DNA of 64,000 nucleotides from Ferrovibrio sp. MS7 (GCF_038404985.1 NZ_JBBKBA010000003.1:1-64000); one strand, 5' to 3'. Positions 26,568-36,291 are shown, counted from the first letter of the stretch. Program-made: numbers and translations. The notes: generated by a model from the letters alone, not told the origin.

Positions 26568-28889
26568 ATGCGTTACGTGAAATGGATCGTTCTTGCCCTG
26601 GTGCTGCTGATTGGTGGCCTCGTCGCCGTGGCCTTGAGCATCGACGTCAACCGCTTCAAGCCGCAGATTCTGGCGCAGGCGCAGAGCGCCGTGGGTCGCA
26701 AGGTGGATGTGGCCAGCGACCTGAAACTGGCGATTTTCCCGAAGCCGGCGGTGACGGTGAAGGGCGTGACGCTGGCTAATCCTTCCTGGGCCTCGCGGCC
26801 CAACATGCTCACTGTCGGTGAATTCTCCGCCGAACTGGACCTCTTCGCGCTGCTTGGCCGGCAGCTCAAGATCGACCGCCTGGTGCTGGCCGATGTTGAC
26901 CTGCTGCTGGAGAAGGACCGCCAGGGCCGCGCCAACTGGGAATTCGGCGAACCGGCGAAGCAGGCCGCCCAGACTCAGGCACCGGTGCAGGCCGAAGCCG
27001 ATGGCGTGACCCTGACCATGCCGACGATTTCCGATCTGCTGCTGAAGAATATCAAGCTGACCTACCGCGATGCCCAGGCCGGGGCGTCGAATGACGTGCT
27101 GCTGAGTGAACTCTCGCTGAAATCGAATTCGGCCGGCATGCTCGCCGCCAAGCTCGCCGCCAAGGTGGACGGCAACGACATCACTGCCGACGGCACTTTC
27201 GGCACGCTCGCCGAGATGATGGCACCGACCAAGCCCTGGCCGGTGAAGCTGAACCTCGCGATTCCAAATGCCGGCCTCAAGGCCACGGTGGATGGCAGCG
27301 TGAAGGATCCCGTCGGTGGCAAGGGCTATGCGCTGAAATTCACCGCCGAGGCGCCGGATATCGCCAAGCTGGCGGCGCTGGCGAAGCAGACCGCACCGAG
27401 CTTCGGCCCGCTGAGCGCGGCAGGGACGTTGCGCGACGATGCCGGCGAGCCGGGTGTATTCGACCTCAAGGCCGGCCTGGGCAGCGACGATATCGGTCGT
27501 GTTTCCGTGACCGGCAGCGTACGGCAATTGATGCAGCAGAAGGGCCTGGCGCTGGAGATCGATTTCGCCACGCCGAATGCCAAGGCCTTCGCCGCCAAGT
27601 TCGGCGCCGAAGTGGCGCAGGCGGTGCCGGTGAAGCTGAAGGCGCAGGTGAAGGATACCGGGCCGAAGCGCTATGCCTTGAGCAATATCAGCGCCGATAT
27701 CGCCGGCAGCGATCTGGCCGGCAATGGCGAGATTGCGCTCGTGGGGGCGAAGCCGGCGGTGAAATTCGACCTGGCCTCGAAGTCGCTCGACCTGATGCCG
27801 CTGCTCGGCGATGGCAAGGGCGGCACGGCCGGCGGTGCCGGTGGGGCTGGCGGCAAGGCGGCGCCGAAGCAGAGCGACCGGGTGTTCAGCGATGAACCGC
27901 TGCCGCTCGATGGCCTCAATGCAGCCGACGCCGATCTGCGCTTCAAGGCCGATAAGTTCCGCGCCCCGATGCTCGCGGCGCAGAATGTGACTGTCGCGCT
28001 GACGCTCAAGGATGGCGTGCTGAATGTGAAGCCCTTCGGGCTTGGCGTTTCCGGTGGCAGCATCGGCGGCGAGCTTGGCCTGAACGGCAAGAGCAAGGCG
28101 CTGACGGTGAAGCTGGATGGCAAGAATTTCGGTCTGAGCGACTATCTCAAAAGTGAGAAGATCACCGACATCATCAGCCGCGACGCCCGCACCGATCTGA
28201 CCGCTGACCTCACCAGCCAGGGCGGCAGCGTGCGTGCGCTGATGGCCGGCCTGAACGGCAAGGTGCTGATCAAGGTGGGCGAGGGCGAGTTGCGCGACCA
28301 GTATCTCGATTTCCTCGGCGCCGATATCCTGCGCACGCTTGGCCGTATCGGTCAGGCCACCGCCAAGACCAAGCTGGAATGCGTTGTGACGGCGCTGGAA
28401 ATCAAGGGCGGCGTGGCAACGCCGAAACCGCTCTTTGTCGAAACCGGCCGCATCACCATTGCCGGCGAAGGCGCGATCAACCTCGGCACCGAGCAGCTTG
28501 ATCTCAAGATCGTGCCGTCTTCGCGCGAGGCGGCGCTGGCCAGCCTGGCGGTGCCGATCAAGATCGGCGGCACGCTGGCTAATCCCAGCGGCTATCCCGA
28601 TCCGGTGGCGACCGCCAAGGGCGTGGTCGGCGCTTTGGCTGGCGCGGCCCTGCTCGGTCCGGCGGCGATCCTCTCGCCGCTGATGAGCAGCGGCAGCAGC
28701 GAGACCGGCCAGCAGGCCTGCGCCAAGGCAGTGGCATTGGCGGAAGGCAAGCCGGTGCCGGGCGGCACGGCGCGTCCGGCTCAGCAGGGCCAAGGACAGC
28801 AGGGGGCGCAGCAGCAACAGGCGCCGGCGCAGAACAACAATCCGGTCGAGAATCTCGGCCGCAGCCTCAACAACCTGTTCCGCCGCTAA
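26568..28889 (+). CDS. AsmA-family inner membrane protein
   Basis: The 773-residue protein starts with an uncleaved membrane anchor (residues about 5-25). It continues as the long beta-rich periplasmic body typical of AsmA/TamB-like proteins, including KRLDVASDLKLAIFPKPAV-like N-terminal features and a C-terminal AsmA domain (LDLKIVPSSRE). These proteins are linked to lipid transport and outer-membrane assembly. A Gly/Ala-rich insert lies near residues 420-435, and the end is a Gln-rich linker. TTAGGAGG is a strong ribosome-binding site. Confidence 0.88.
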   Translation: MRYVKWIVLALVLLIGGLVAVALSIDVNRFKPQILAQAQSAVGRKVDVASDLKLAIFPKPAVTVKGVTLANPSWASRPNMLTVGEFSAELDLFALLGRQLKIDRLVLADVDLLLEKDRQGRANWEFGEPAKQAAQTQAPVQAEADGVTLTMPTISDLLLKNIKLTYRDAQAGASNDVLLSELSLKSNSAGMLAAKLAAKVDGNDITADGTFGTLAEMMAPTKPWPVKLNLAIPNAGLKATVDGSVKDPVGGKGYALKFTAEAPDIAKLAALAKQTAPSFGPLSAAGTLRDDAGEPGVFDLKAGLGSDDIGRVSVTGSVRQLMQQKGLALEIDFATPNAKAFAAKFGAEVAQAVPVKLKAQVKDTGPKRYALSNISADIAGSDLAGNGEIALVGAKPAVKFDLASKSLDLMPLLGDGKGGTAGGAGGAGGKAAPKQSDRVFSDEPLPLDGLNAADADLRFKADKFRAPMLAAQNVTVALTLKDGVLNVKPFGLGVSGGSIGGELGLNGKSKALTVKLDGKNFGLSDYLKSEKITDIISRDARTDLTADLTSQGGSVRALMAGLNGKVLIKVGEGELRDQYLDFLGADILRTLGRIGQATAKTKLECVVTALEIKGGVATPKPLFVETGRITIAGEGAINLGTEQLDLKIVPSSREAALASLAVPIKIGGTLANPSGYPDPVATAKGVVGALAGAALLGPAAILSPLMSSGSSETGQQACAKAVALAEGKPVPGGTARPAQQGQGQQGAQQQQAPAQNNNPVENLGRSLNNLFRR

Positions 28890-28896
28890 GGGTCGC

Positions 28897-29586
28897 ATGA
28901 AGCGTTTCTATAAGACCGCCACCGCCGAACAGCGCGAGGATGGTGCCGTGGTGCTGCTGGATGGCCGTGTGCTGAAAACGCCGGCGAAGCTGGACATGAC
29001 GCTGCCCAACCTGGCGCTGGCCGAGGCTATTGCTGAGGAATGGGCGGCACAGGGCGAGAGCATCCAGCCGCAGACCATGCCGCTGATGAAGCTGGCGGCC
29101 ACGGCGATCGACCGCACGGCCGTCGATGCGGCGCCTGCCACCGCCGATATCGTGCGCTATAGCGGCTCGGACCTGCTGTGCTACCGCGCTGACATGCAGG
29201 TGGAACTGGCGGCACGCCAGGACGAGGTCTGGCAGCCCTTGCTGGACTGGTTCCAGCGCCGCTACGACCTCACCATGCACACCACCAAGGGCATCGTGGC
29301 GGTGGCGCAGCCGCCGGAACTGGCCGAGCGCCTGCGCCGGCTGTGCGCTGGCCTCGATCCGCTGCGGCTGACGGCATTGCATACCGCCACCACGGTTTGC
29401 GGCTCGGCGGTGATCGGCCTTGCCCTGCTGGAAGCGCATCTCGATGCCGAGGCCGCCTATGAGGCCGCCTTCCTGGACGAACTGCACCAGGCGCAGCTTT
29501 GGGGCGAGGATGAGGAAGCCGCCGAGCGTCGTGCCGACCTCAAGGCCGAGATTGCATCCTTGGAGCGGTTCCTGAAGCTGCTTTAG
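28897..29586 (+). CDS. ATP12-family F1-ATPase assembly chaperone
   Basis: The 229-residue protein is an ATP12 homologue, which in mitochondria and Alphaproteobacteria helps assemble the alpha subunit of F1-ATPase. Diagnostic parts are RFYKTATAEQREDGAVVLLD at the start, AIAEEWAAQGESIQPQTMPL, and the ARQDEVWQPLLDWFQRRY block. It follows AsmA by seven bases, so it is probably on the same transcript. Its stop overlaps the convergent corA stop. Confidence 0.92.
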   Translation: MKRFYKTATAEQREDGAVVLLDGRVLKTPAKLDMTLPNLALAEAIAEEWAAQGESIQPQTMPLMKLAATAIDRTAVDAAPATADIVRYSGSDLLCYRADMQVELAARQDEVWQPLLDWFQRRYDLTMHTTKGIVAVAQPPELAERLRRLCAGLDPLRLTALHTATTVCGSAVIGLALLEAHLDAEAAYEAAFLDELHQAQLWGEDEEAAERRADLKAEIASLERFLKLL

Positions 29587-30551
29587 AGCCAGCCGGACTT
29601 GCGGAAGCGCCAGTAGAGGAAGCCGGCGGCGCCGGCGATTACCAGCAAGGCTGTCGGGTAGCCGTATTCCCACTTCAGTTCGGGCATGACTTCGAAATTC
29701 ATGCCCCAGATGCCGGCGAAGGCGGTGGCGACGGCGAAGATGCCGGCCCAGGCGGCCAGCCGCTTGTTCACTTCGCCTTCCTCGATGGTGACCATGGACA
29801 GGTTCACCTGCATCGCGGTGTTGATGGTCTCGCGGATGACATCGGTGAGCTGGTTGATGCGGATCAGGTGATCATAAACGTCGCGGAAATAGACCTGCAT
29901 GTCGGTACAGGCCAACGGCACGCGACCGCCGCCGGTGAGTTTGCCAACGGCATCCATCAGCGGCGCAACGGCATGCTTCAGCACCTGCACCTTGCGCTTG
30001 AGCGCATAGAGCCGCTCGATATTGGAGCGCGCCGAACCCTGGCTGAAAATCTGCTCCTCGATCTCCTCGAGTTCAGTTTCCAGCGCATCGACGATAGGGA
30101 AGTAGCGGTCCACCACGGCGTCGATCAGGGCATAGAAGACGAAGCCGGAGCCGAGTTTGAGCAGATGCTGCTCGCGTTCGGCGCGGGCGCGCACGCCGAG
30201 GAAATTCTGCTGGCTGCGGTTGCGCACCGACAGCACATAGTTTTTGCCGACGAAGATATCGACTTCACCGACCTGCAATTCACCGTCGACGATCTCGACA
30301 AGCTGGATCACGGCGAACAGCGAGTCGCCGTATTCCTCCACCTTGGGCCGCTGGTGGCCGTGCTGTGCGTCTTCCACCGCCAGTTCATGCAGGCCGAATT
30401 CTTCCTGCATCGTTTTCAGTTCGGCGATATCGGCATCCTTCAGCGCCACCCAGACGAAGGCGTCCTTGCGGCTGACATAGTCGCTGATTTCGCCGATTCC
30501 GGGTTCGGCGAGCTTGTGGCCGTTCTGGTAGGCAACGCAATTGATCAGCAT
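29583..30551 (-). CDS. corA: CorA-family magnesium/divalent cation channel
   Basis: The 322-residue protein has the large cytoplasmic N-terminal domain, the long stalk helix and two C-terminal membrane segments. The selectivity-filter motif GMN is at residues 283-285 (FAGIWGMNFE). CorA forms a homopentameric channel for Mg2+, and some relatives carry Co2+, Ni2+ or export Zn2+. The gene stands alone and converges on the ATP12 gene. Confidence 0.94.
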   Translation of the reverse strand: MLINCVAYQNGHKLAEPGIGEISDYVSRKDAFVWVALKDADIAELKTMQEEFGLHELAVEDAQHGHQRPKVEEYGDSLFAVIQLVEIVDGELQVGEVDIFVGKNYVLSVRNRSQQNFLGVRARAEREQHLLKLGSGFVFYALIDAVVDRYFPIVDALETELEEIEEQIFSQGSARSNIERLYALKRKVQVLKHAVAPLMDAVGKLTGGGRVPLACTDMQVYFRDVYDHLIRINQLTDVIRETINTAMQVNLSMVTIEEGEVNKRLAAWAGIFAVATAFAGIWGMNFEVMPELKWEYGYPTALLVIAGAAGFLYWRFRKSGWL

Positions 30552-30615
30552 GGCACCCCCGGTCCGCTGGGCGGATTCTCGACCGCGCTAGAATAAGCGC
30601 GAACGGCGCTGAGGG

Positions 30616-31272
30616 CTAGCCGAGGTGGGCGGCGATGCGGTCGAAAACCGCATGGAACATGGCCTCGGTGAGGCGGCCTGTATTGGTATTGTAACGTGAG
30701 CAATGGTAGCTGGAGAACAGCGTCGCGCCATTGGGCATCAGGTAGGCGGTGTTATGCCCGAAGGGCGCCGCCGCCCGCTTCATCTTCAGCGTATCCAGCA
30801 CCGCCACATGGGCGATCTGGCCCAGCGCCAGGATGGCGCGCAGCTTGCTCATGGCGGCGATTTCCGGCGCCAGGAAATGGCTGCGGCAGATCTTGGTTTC
30901 CGCCGGGGTCGGCTTGTTTTCCGGCGGCACGCATTTCACGGCATTCGAGATGCGGGCGCGGCGCAGTACCAGGCCGTCATTCGGGTCGGCGCGGAATTCG
31001 CCTTCCGAGAAGCCGTATTTTTTCAGCGTGCTGTAGAGCAGGTCGCCGGCATAGTCGCCGGTGAAGGGCCGTCCGGTGCGGTTGGCGCCTTTCAGGCCCG
31101 GCGCCAGGCCGACCACCAGCAATTGCGGCTCAGGATCGCCCCAGGCCGGTACCGGTGCATTGAAGAAAGCCGGGTAGGCGGCGCGGTTGTCGGTGCGGAA
31201 CTGCGCCAGCCTTGGGCAGAGGCCGCAATCGCGGCCAGGGACCGGCGCGGCCTCTAGGGTCACGGCGCTCAA
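30616..31272 (-). CDS. Type-5 (UdgB-like) uracil-DNA glycosylase
   Basis: This enzyme removes uracil and some other deaminated bases from DNA. The 218-residue product has the motif GLAPGLKGANRTGRPFTGD, which lacks the catalytic Asp of family 1 and matches family 5. Four Cys (16, 19, 114, 129) are placed to bind a 4Fe-4S cluster. The apparent start is TTG 31272 without a clear ribosome-binding site; GTG 31263 is an alternative. It begins nine bases after the NYN gene, so the two are probably co-transcribed. Confidence 0.88.
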   Translation of the reverse strand: MSAVTLEAAPVPGRDCGLCPRLAQFRTDNRAAYPAFFNAPVPAWGDPEPQLLVVGLAPGLKGANRTGRPFTGDYAGDLLYSTLKKYGFSEGEFRADPNDGLVLRRARISNAVKCVPPENKPTPAETKICRSHFLAPEIAAMSKLRAILALGQIAHVAVLDTLKMKRAAAPFGHNTAYLMPNGATLFSSYHCSRYNTNTGRLTEAMFHAVFDRIAAHLG

Positions 31273-31281
31273 TCTTGCTGC

Positions 31282-31950
31282 TTAGCGGCCGTAGCCGCGC
31301 GGATTCGCGGTGTCGATCTCATCGTCATCGTCATAGGCGCCGGCCGGCGTGGTATTGCCGACGCGGAGCGTGGCATTGAGGCCGGCGGTGCGCTGGGCAT
31401 GTACCTGGTCGCGCCCACCGCCCTCGCGCATGATCTTCGGCATCAGGTCCTGCAGTTCAACGAAGGTGTCGGCCTGGCGGCGCAGTTCATCGGCCACCAT
31501 CGGCGGCTGGCTCTTGGTGGTGGCAACCACCGAGACACGGACGCCGCGGCGCTGCACGGCTTCCACCAGACGGCGGAAATCGCCATCGCCGGAGAACAGC
31601 ACGGCATGATCGAGATGCGGCGTCAGGTCCATCATGTCGATGGCCAGTTCGATATCCATGTTGCTCTTGAAGCGGCGGCGGCCGGTGGCGTCGGTATATT
31701 CCTTCGCCGGCTTGGTCACCATGGTGTAGCCGTTATAGTCGAGCCAGTCGATCAGCGGGCGCAGCGGCGAGTAATCGGCGTCTTCCACCAGCGCGGTGTA
31801 GTAGAAGGCGCGCATCAGATGCGCTTCCTTGCGGAAATGCTCGAGCAGGCGACGGTAATCGATCTCGAAACCGAGGCTGCGGGCGGCAGAATAGAGGTTG
31901 GCGCCATCAATAAAGAGCGCCACGCGCTCCTGCGGATAAAATTTCATCAT
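31282..31950 (-). CDS. NYN-domain protein (LabA/DUF88 family)
   Basis: The protein has the NYN nuclease-like fold with acidic metal-binding motifs: LFIDGANLY near the start, SNMDIELAIDMM, and VLFSGDGDFRRLV. Such proteins are predicted RNases. The tail after about residue 180 is variable, with an acidic run (YDDDDEID). AGGAG at 31959-31963 is best spaced for the ATG at 31950; 31947 and 31956 are alternatives. The RNA target is unknown. Confidence 0.88.
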   Translation of the reverse strand: MMKFYPQERVALFIDGANLYSAARSLGFEIDYRRLLEHFRKEAHLMRAFYYTALVEDADYSPLRPLIDWLDYNGYTMVTKPAKEYTDATGRRRFKSNMDIELAIDMMDLTPHLDHAVLFSGDGDFRRLVEAVQRRGVRVSVVATTKSQPPMVADELRRQADTFVELQDLMPKIMREGGGRDQVHAQRTAGLNATLRVGNTTPAGAYDDDDEIDTANPRGYGR

Positions 31951-32042
31951 TAGCATCACTCCTACTGCAGAGAAGAAAGACGGTTTATCGAAATAGATAT
32001 AATGGGCTAATTAAATCATCAGATAGACTACACAAGGCTTCC

Positions 32043-32588
32043 ATGCCGGAAAATCCCTCGAATGATCTAGTTTTCATAGCACTTGGCGCAAATCTGCCCG
32101 CTGAGGGTCAGGCGGATATTCGCGCCACAATCATCGCGGGCATGAATGACTTGAGTGCAGGCGATTCTCATGTTGTCGCGCGCTCCAGCTTGTGGCGTTC
32201 TCCAGCCTGGCCGCCACCCCGCACGGGCGAAACGAAACAGCCCGATTACCTAAACGCAGTGGTAGCGCTGCGCACGGCGCTCGATGCCGATGCCTTGCTG
32301 CGGCGGTTGCATGAGATCGAGGCGGCGTTTGGCCGTCGCCGTGCCGGCCGTTGGGATGCGCGGCCGCTGGATCTCGACATACTTGATTACCGCGGCCTGG
32401 TGCAGCCAATGGAGGGGCCGGGGCGGGCGGTGCTGCCGCATCCGCGCATGAGCCGCCGGCTGTTCGTGCTGCTGCCGCTGCAGGAAGTTGCCCCAGACTG
32501 GCGCCACCCGGTCAGCGGGGCTGCCTTGCCGGCCCTTATCGCCGCGGCAGAGCCTATTGAAATCAATAGGTTGGAGGAGGGGCGCTGA
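32043..32588 (+). CDS. folK: Hydroxymethyl-dihydropterin pyrophosphokinase
   Basis: FolK transfers pyrophosphate from ATP to 6-hydroxymethyl-7,8-dihydropterin in folate synthesis. The 181-residue product begins with the FIALGANLP strand and contains the HPPK signature RWDARPLDLDILDY (about residues 102-115). The following rpoZ-rsh order is common in Alphaproteobacteria. The 5' end of the gene has weaker GC bias than the rest. Confidence 0.93.
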   Translation: MPENPSNDLVFIALGANLPAEGQADIRATIIAGMNDLSAGDSHVVARSSLWRSPAWPPPRTGETKQPDYLNAVVALRTALDADALLRRLHEIEAAFGRRRAGRWDARPLDLDILDYRGLVQPMEGPGRAVLPHPRMSRRLFVLLPLQEVAPDWRHPVSGAALPALIAAAEPIEINRLEEGR

Positions 32589-32661
32589 ATAGCCCTTGCA
32601 TGCTGCCAGGGAAGGCGCTAGGAAGCGCAATTCCCCGGATGGTCACTAAGGATGAGCCGCC

Positions 32662-33039
32662 ATGGCCCGCGTTACCGTTGAAGATTGCGTCATCAAGGTT
32701 CCGAACCGCTTCGAGCTGGTGATGCTCGCCGCCCAGCGTGCCCGTGCCGTGTCGGCTGGCGCGCCGCTGACCGTGGACCGCGACAACGACAAGAACCCGG
32801 TGGTGGCCCTGCGCGAAATCGCTGATGAAACCGTGGATATCGAAACCCTGCGCCAGCGCATGATCGGCGGCATGCAGAAGCATGTCGAGGTCGATGAGCC
32901 GGAAGAGGACAACATGGCCGCCCTGATGGAATCGGCCGAGTGGTCCGGTGTTCAGCAGGCAGACGACCTGGCCGAGGGCATGGGCATCGAGGAAGACGGC
33001 GCCGACGAGCCCGACCTTGGGGATGCCGTCGAGGAGTAA
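32662..33039 (+). CDS. rpoZ: RNA polymerase omega subunit
   Basis: Omega helps fold and recruit the beta' subunit. The first 60 residues carry the family core ([20 protein letters not shown], then [10 protein letters not shown] and [13 protein letters not shown]). The 125-residue protein has a long acidic C-terminal tail (many Glu/Asp), as in many Alphaproteobacteria. Its location before the Rsh gene is the classical rpoZ-spoT arrangement, here interrupted by a 268-bp repeat element. Confidence 0.95.
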   Translation: MARVTVEDCVIKVPNRFELVMLAAQRARAVSAGAPLTVDRDNDKNPVVALREIADETVDIETLRQRMIGGMQKHVEVDEPEEDNMAALMESAEWSGVQQADDLAEGMGIEEDGADEPDLGDAVEE

Positions 33040-33057
33040 TCCTCGTCCTTTCGACCG

Positions 33058-33325
33058 AGAGCATGATGACACCATATTGACGCACTACGCCGAGGTGAAT
33101 TTGGTCTTCGGGTAGGAGTGCGGCGCAGTGCGTAGTGGGACTACGGGCAAGCCGCACGACGCCCCCGAAGGCCAAATTCGCCCGGCCCGGAGGGTTTCGT
33201 CTGAAGGCGGCATCCACGTCGTCGAAGCGCTTGCAGGTACCCACCAGGTACCTGCCGCGCGCCTCTCCTAGTGGCTACCGCCTCCAGACGAAACGTAGGG
33301 CATCAATATGGTGTCATCATGCTCT
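33058..33325. mobile_element. 268-bp element with perfect 23-bp terminal inverted repeats
   Basis: The left end (33058-33080, beginning AGAGCATGATG) is repeated exactly in inverted orientation at 33303-33325. Inside are further inverted pairs: CACTACGC (33083) with GCGTAGTG (33130); GCAGGTACC (33233) with GGTACCTGC (33247); and 17 bases at 33194-33210 matching 33278-33294 with one mismatch. No open reading frame of note is present and I see no target-site duplication. The layout is that of a non-autonomous MITE or an intergenic palindromic repeat. It fills most of the gap between rpoZ and the Rsh gene. Confidence 0.75.
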
Positions 33326-33356
33326 GGAATCATTCCAGGGTCTTGCCCTGGACTAA
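33326..33356 (+). promoter_or_regulatory. Two small palindromes after the repeat element
   Basis: TGGAATCATTCCA forms a short palindrome, and CCAGGG-TCTTG-CCCTGG follows at 33335-33351, then ACTAATTTT. Together they resemble a weak terminator or stabilising hairpin placed 60-80 bases before the Rsh start. Confidence 0.35.
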
Positions 33357-33416
33357 TTTTCGCCCAAAATTCAGGGTGTTGTGAAACCGTTTCCCGTTGA
33401 AGGAGGGCGGGACGGC

Positions 33417-35609
33417 ATGGCGCGCGCTCGGATTCTGCGGCAGGTTGAATTGGTGGAGAAGGTTCTGGCGTACGATCCCGGCGCCAACGAGGACCTGTTG
33501 AACCGCGCCTACGTGTTTTCCATGAAGGCGCATGGCGCCCAGATGCGCGCCTCCGGCGACCCGTATTTCTCCCATCCCGTGGAAGTGGCCGGCATCCTCG
33601 CCGGCATGAAACTCGACGACAAGACCATTGCCACCGGCCTGCTGCATGACACGCTGGAAGACACCGTGGCGACGCCGGTCGAGATCGAGAAGAATTTCGG
33701 CGGCGATGTGCTGCGCCTGGTCGACGGCGTCACCAAGCTGTCGCGTATCGAGCAGCAATCCGACCGCACGCGGCAGGCGGAGAATTTCCGCAAGCTGCTG
33801 CTGGCGATGTCGAACGACATCCGTGTGCTGCTGGTGAAGCTGGCTGACCGGCTGCACAACATGCGCACGCTGCATTACATCAAGACGCCGGAAAAGCGCA
33901 AACGCATCGCCAAGGAGACGATGGAGATCTACGTTCCGCTTGCCGACCGCATCGGCATGCAGGAACTGAAGGAGGAACTGGAAGACCTGGCCTTCGCCGA
34001 ACTCAATACCGATGCGCGTGCCTCGATCATCACGCGCCTGGAACAGTTGCGCAGCGAAGGCGGCAGCCTGACCCAGCGCATTTCCGACAAGATCAAGCGC
34101 ACCCTGGCGGAACAGGGGCTGGATGCCTGGGTCTCGGGCCGCGAGAAGCGCCCATTCTCGATCTGGGAGAAGATGCAGCGCAAGAACATCCCGTTCGAGC
34201 AGCTTTCCGATATCATGGCCTTCCGCATCGTGGTGCGCGATATCACCGCCTGCTATCAGGCACTGGGCATCATTCACGGCACCTGGCCCTCGGTGCCCGG
34301 CCGCTTCAAGGATTATCTCTCGACGCCGAAGCAGAACGGCTATCGTTCGCTGCATACCACGGTGATCGGGCCTGAGAACAAGCGCATCGAAATCCAGATC
34401 CGCACCCAGGACATGCATGAAGTGTCCGAACTCGGTGTCGCGGCGCATTGGCAATACAAGCAGGATGGCAATGGCGGCGGCACCGCGCCGGATGCCGAGG
34501 CGAAGCAATATCGCTGGCTGCGCGAATTGCTTGAAATCCTGGAGCAGGCATCCGATCCGGAAGAATTCCTCGAGCATACCAAGCTCAACATGTTCCAGGA
34601 TCAGGTGTTCTGCTTCACGCCGAAGGGCGACCTGATTGCCCTGCCGCGCGATGCCACGGTGGTTGATTTTGCCTATGCGGTGCATTCCGGGGTCGGCGAT
34701 ACGGCGGTGGGCGCCAAGGTGAACGGCCGCGTGGTGCCGCTGCGCACCGTGCTGCGCAATGGCGACCAGGTGGAAATCCTGCGCTCCAAGGTGCCGGCGC
34801 CGCATCCGAACTGGCTCAACTTCGTCAAGTCGGGTCGTGCCAAGTCGTGCATCAACCGTTTCATCCGCCAGCAGCAGCGCGGCCAGTATGTCGAGCTCGG
34901 CAAGGCAATCCTGAAGAAGACCTTCCATGAGCGCGAGCAGCAGCTCACCGATAAGGGTCTGGAAGCAGCGGTGAAGGTGCTGAAGCTGCGCGGTGTCGAC
35001 GACGTATATGTCGGCGTTGGCGATGGCTCGATCACTGCACGCCAGGTGCTGCATATCGTCTATCCCGGCGAGAAGGAAAACGACCGCGAGGCCGACAAGC
35101 TGCCGCCGCTGCCGCGCCAGCAGCACAAGGCGCCGGAGGCGAAGCATAACGGCATCCCGATCCGCGGGCTGATCCCCGGCATGGCGATGCATATTGCCGG
35201 CTGCTGCCATCCGTTGCCGGGAGACCGTATCGTCGGCATCGTCACCACCGGCAAGGGCGTCACCATCCACACCATCGACTGCGAGGCGCTGGGCCAGTTC
35301 TCCGACCAGCCGGAACGCTGGCTCGATCTCGCCTGGGACGCCCCGGGCGACGGCGACAAGAGCGGCCAGGTGCATTTGGGCCGCGTCATCCTGCTGGTGG
35401 CCAACGAGCCGGGTTCGCTCTCGGCGCTTAGCACGGTGATCGCCAAGCACAAGGGCAATATCACCAACCTGAAGATCACCAACCGGACCCAGGAATTGTT
35501 CGAGATGTATGTCGATGTCGAAGTGCGCGACGTGAAACACCTCTCGAACATCATCGCCGCGCTGCGGGCCACCCCGAATATCAGTAGTGTCGAGCGCGCC
35601 AGGGGGTAA
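33417..35609 (+). CDS. Bifunctional (p)ppGpp synthetase/hydrolase, RelA/SpoT family
   Basis: The 730-residue Rsh makes and degrades the stringent-response alarmone. The hydrolase HD domain looks active (FSHPVEVAG, His77-Asp78 in LLHDTLEDT, LVKLADRLHNMRTL). The synthetase domain contains PKQNGYRSLHT and the HEVSELGVAAHWQYK end. TGS (about 390-455) and ACT (about 655-730) regulatory domains complete it. The start is ATG 33417 with AGGAGG at 33401-33406; an in-frame GTG at 33381 is less likely. It is the only Rsh in view, as expected in Alphaproteobacteria. Confidence 0.95.
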   Translation: MARARILRQVELVEKVLAYDPGANEDLLNRAYVFSMKAHGAQMRASGDPYFSHPVEVAGILAGMKLDDKTIATGLLHDTLEDTVATPVEIEKNFGGDVLRLVDGVTKLSRIEQQSDRTRQAENFRKLLLAMSNDIRVLLVKLADRLHNMRTLHYIKTPEKRKRIAKETMEIYVPLADRIGMQELKEELEDLAFAELNTDARASIITRLEQLRSEGGSLTQRISDKIKRTLAEQGLDAWVSGREKRPFSIWEKMQRKNIPFEQLSDIMAFRIVVRDITACYQALGIIHGTWPSVPGRFKDYLSTPKQNGYRSLHTTVIGPENKRIEIQIRTQDMHEVSELGVAAHWQYKQDGNGGGTAPDAEAKQYRWLRELLEILEQASDPEEFLEHTKLNMFQDQVFCFTPKGDLIALPRDATVVDFAYAVHSGVGDTAVGAKVNGRVVPLRTVLRNGDQVEILRSKVPAPHPNWLNFVKSGRAKSCINRFIRQQQRGQYVELGKAILKKTFHEREQQLTDKGLEAAVKVLKLRGVDDVYVGVGDGSITARQVLHIVYPGEKENDREADKLPPLPRQQHKAPEAKHNGIPIRGLIPGMAMHIAGCCHPLPGDRIVGIVTTGKGVTIHTIDCEALGQFSDQPERWLDLAWDAPGDGDKSGQVHLGRVILLVANEPGSLSALSTVIAKHKGNITNLKITNRTQELFEMYVDVEVRDVKHLSNIIAALRATPNISSVERARG

Positions 35610-35703
35610 AAGCCCCGGCCTAGCTTTGAATCGGTTGTCCCGTCTTGAACCCGGGGGCGCCTGCGCTTAGGCTGCGCCCGGTTAGTTCAAGGGACCCTAG
35701 ACC

Positions 35704-36291
35704 ATGACGCGTGACGAAGTTTTGCAGCATTACCGCGAATCCGGCGCCTTGCTGGAGGGGCATTTCCTGCTCACCTCCGGCCTGCACAGCCCGGTCTACA
35801 TGCAGTCGGCCAAGGTGCTGTCGCATCCGGCCCGGGCCGAGGCGATGTGCCGCGCGCTGGCCGACAAAATCCGCGCCAAGCTGGGGCCGAAGCCGGTGGA
35901 TATCGTCTGCTCGCCGGCCATGGGCGGCGTGGTGGTGGGCTATGAACTGGCCCGTCAGCTTGGCGTGCCGGCGATCTTCACCGAGCGCGTGGATGGCAAG
36001 TTCGCGCTGCGGCGCGGCTTCGAAATCGCCCCCGGCGCCCGCGTGCTGATGGCTGAGGACGTAGTCACCACCGGCAAATCCAGCCGTGAATGCATCGACT
36101 GCATCGCCGAGCATGGCGGCGTGACGGTGGCGGCATCCTGCATCGTCGATCGCTCGGATGGCGAGGTGCAGCTTGGCGTGCCGATGTTCGCGCTGTGCGG
36201 CTTTAAGGTGCCGGCCTATCGCGACGACGAATTGCCGCCGGAGCTGGCGAAGCTGCCGGCGGTGAAGCCCGGCTCGCGCGGCCTGAAGTAG
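35704..36291 (+). CDS. pyrE: Orotate phosphoribosyltransferase
   Basis: PyrE converts orotate and PRPP to orotidine 5'-phosphate in pyrimidine synthesis. The 195-residue enzyme has the PRPP-binding motif [14 protein letters not shown] (about residues 115-128) and the N-terminal [15 protein letters not shown]. It lies between Rsh and pdxJ in the conserved alphaproteobacterial order. Confidence 0.95.
   Translation: MTRDEVLQHYRESGALLEGHFLLTSGLHSPVYMQSAKVLSHPARAEAMCRALADKIRAKLGPKPVDIVCSPAMGGVVVGYELARQLGVPAIFTERVDGKFALRRGFEIAPGARVLMAEDVVTTGKSSRECIDCIAEHGGVTVAASCIVDRSDGEVQLGVPMFALCGFKVPAYRDDELPPELAKLPAVKPGSRGLK

Noticed and set aside
26448-28898. Minus-strand open frame of 816 codons opposite AsmA
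   Set aside because: The composition is His/Gln/Arg-rich as for antisense of GC-rich genes, and the plus strand carries the recognisable AsmA family.
30498-30596. Possible overlap gene upstream of corA on the plus strand
   Set aside because: The frame is antisense to corA and continues only a few codons into the gap.
33330-35540. Minus-strand open frame of 736 codons opposite the Rsh gene
   Set aside because: The Rsh gene on the plus strand has all its domains; the antisense frame has none.
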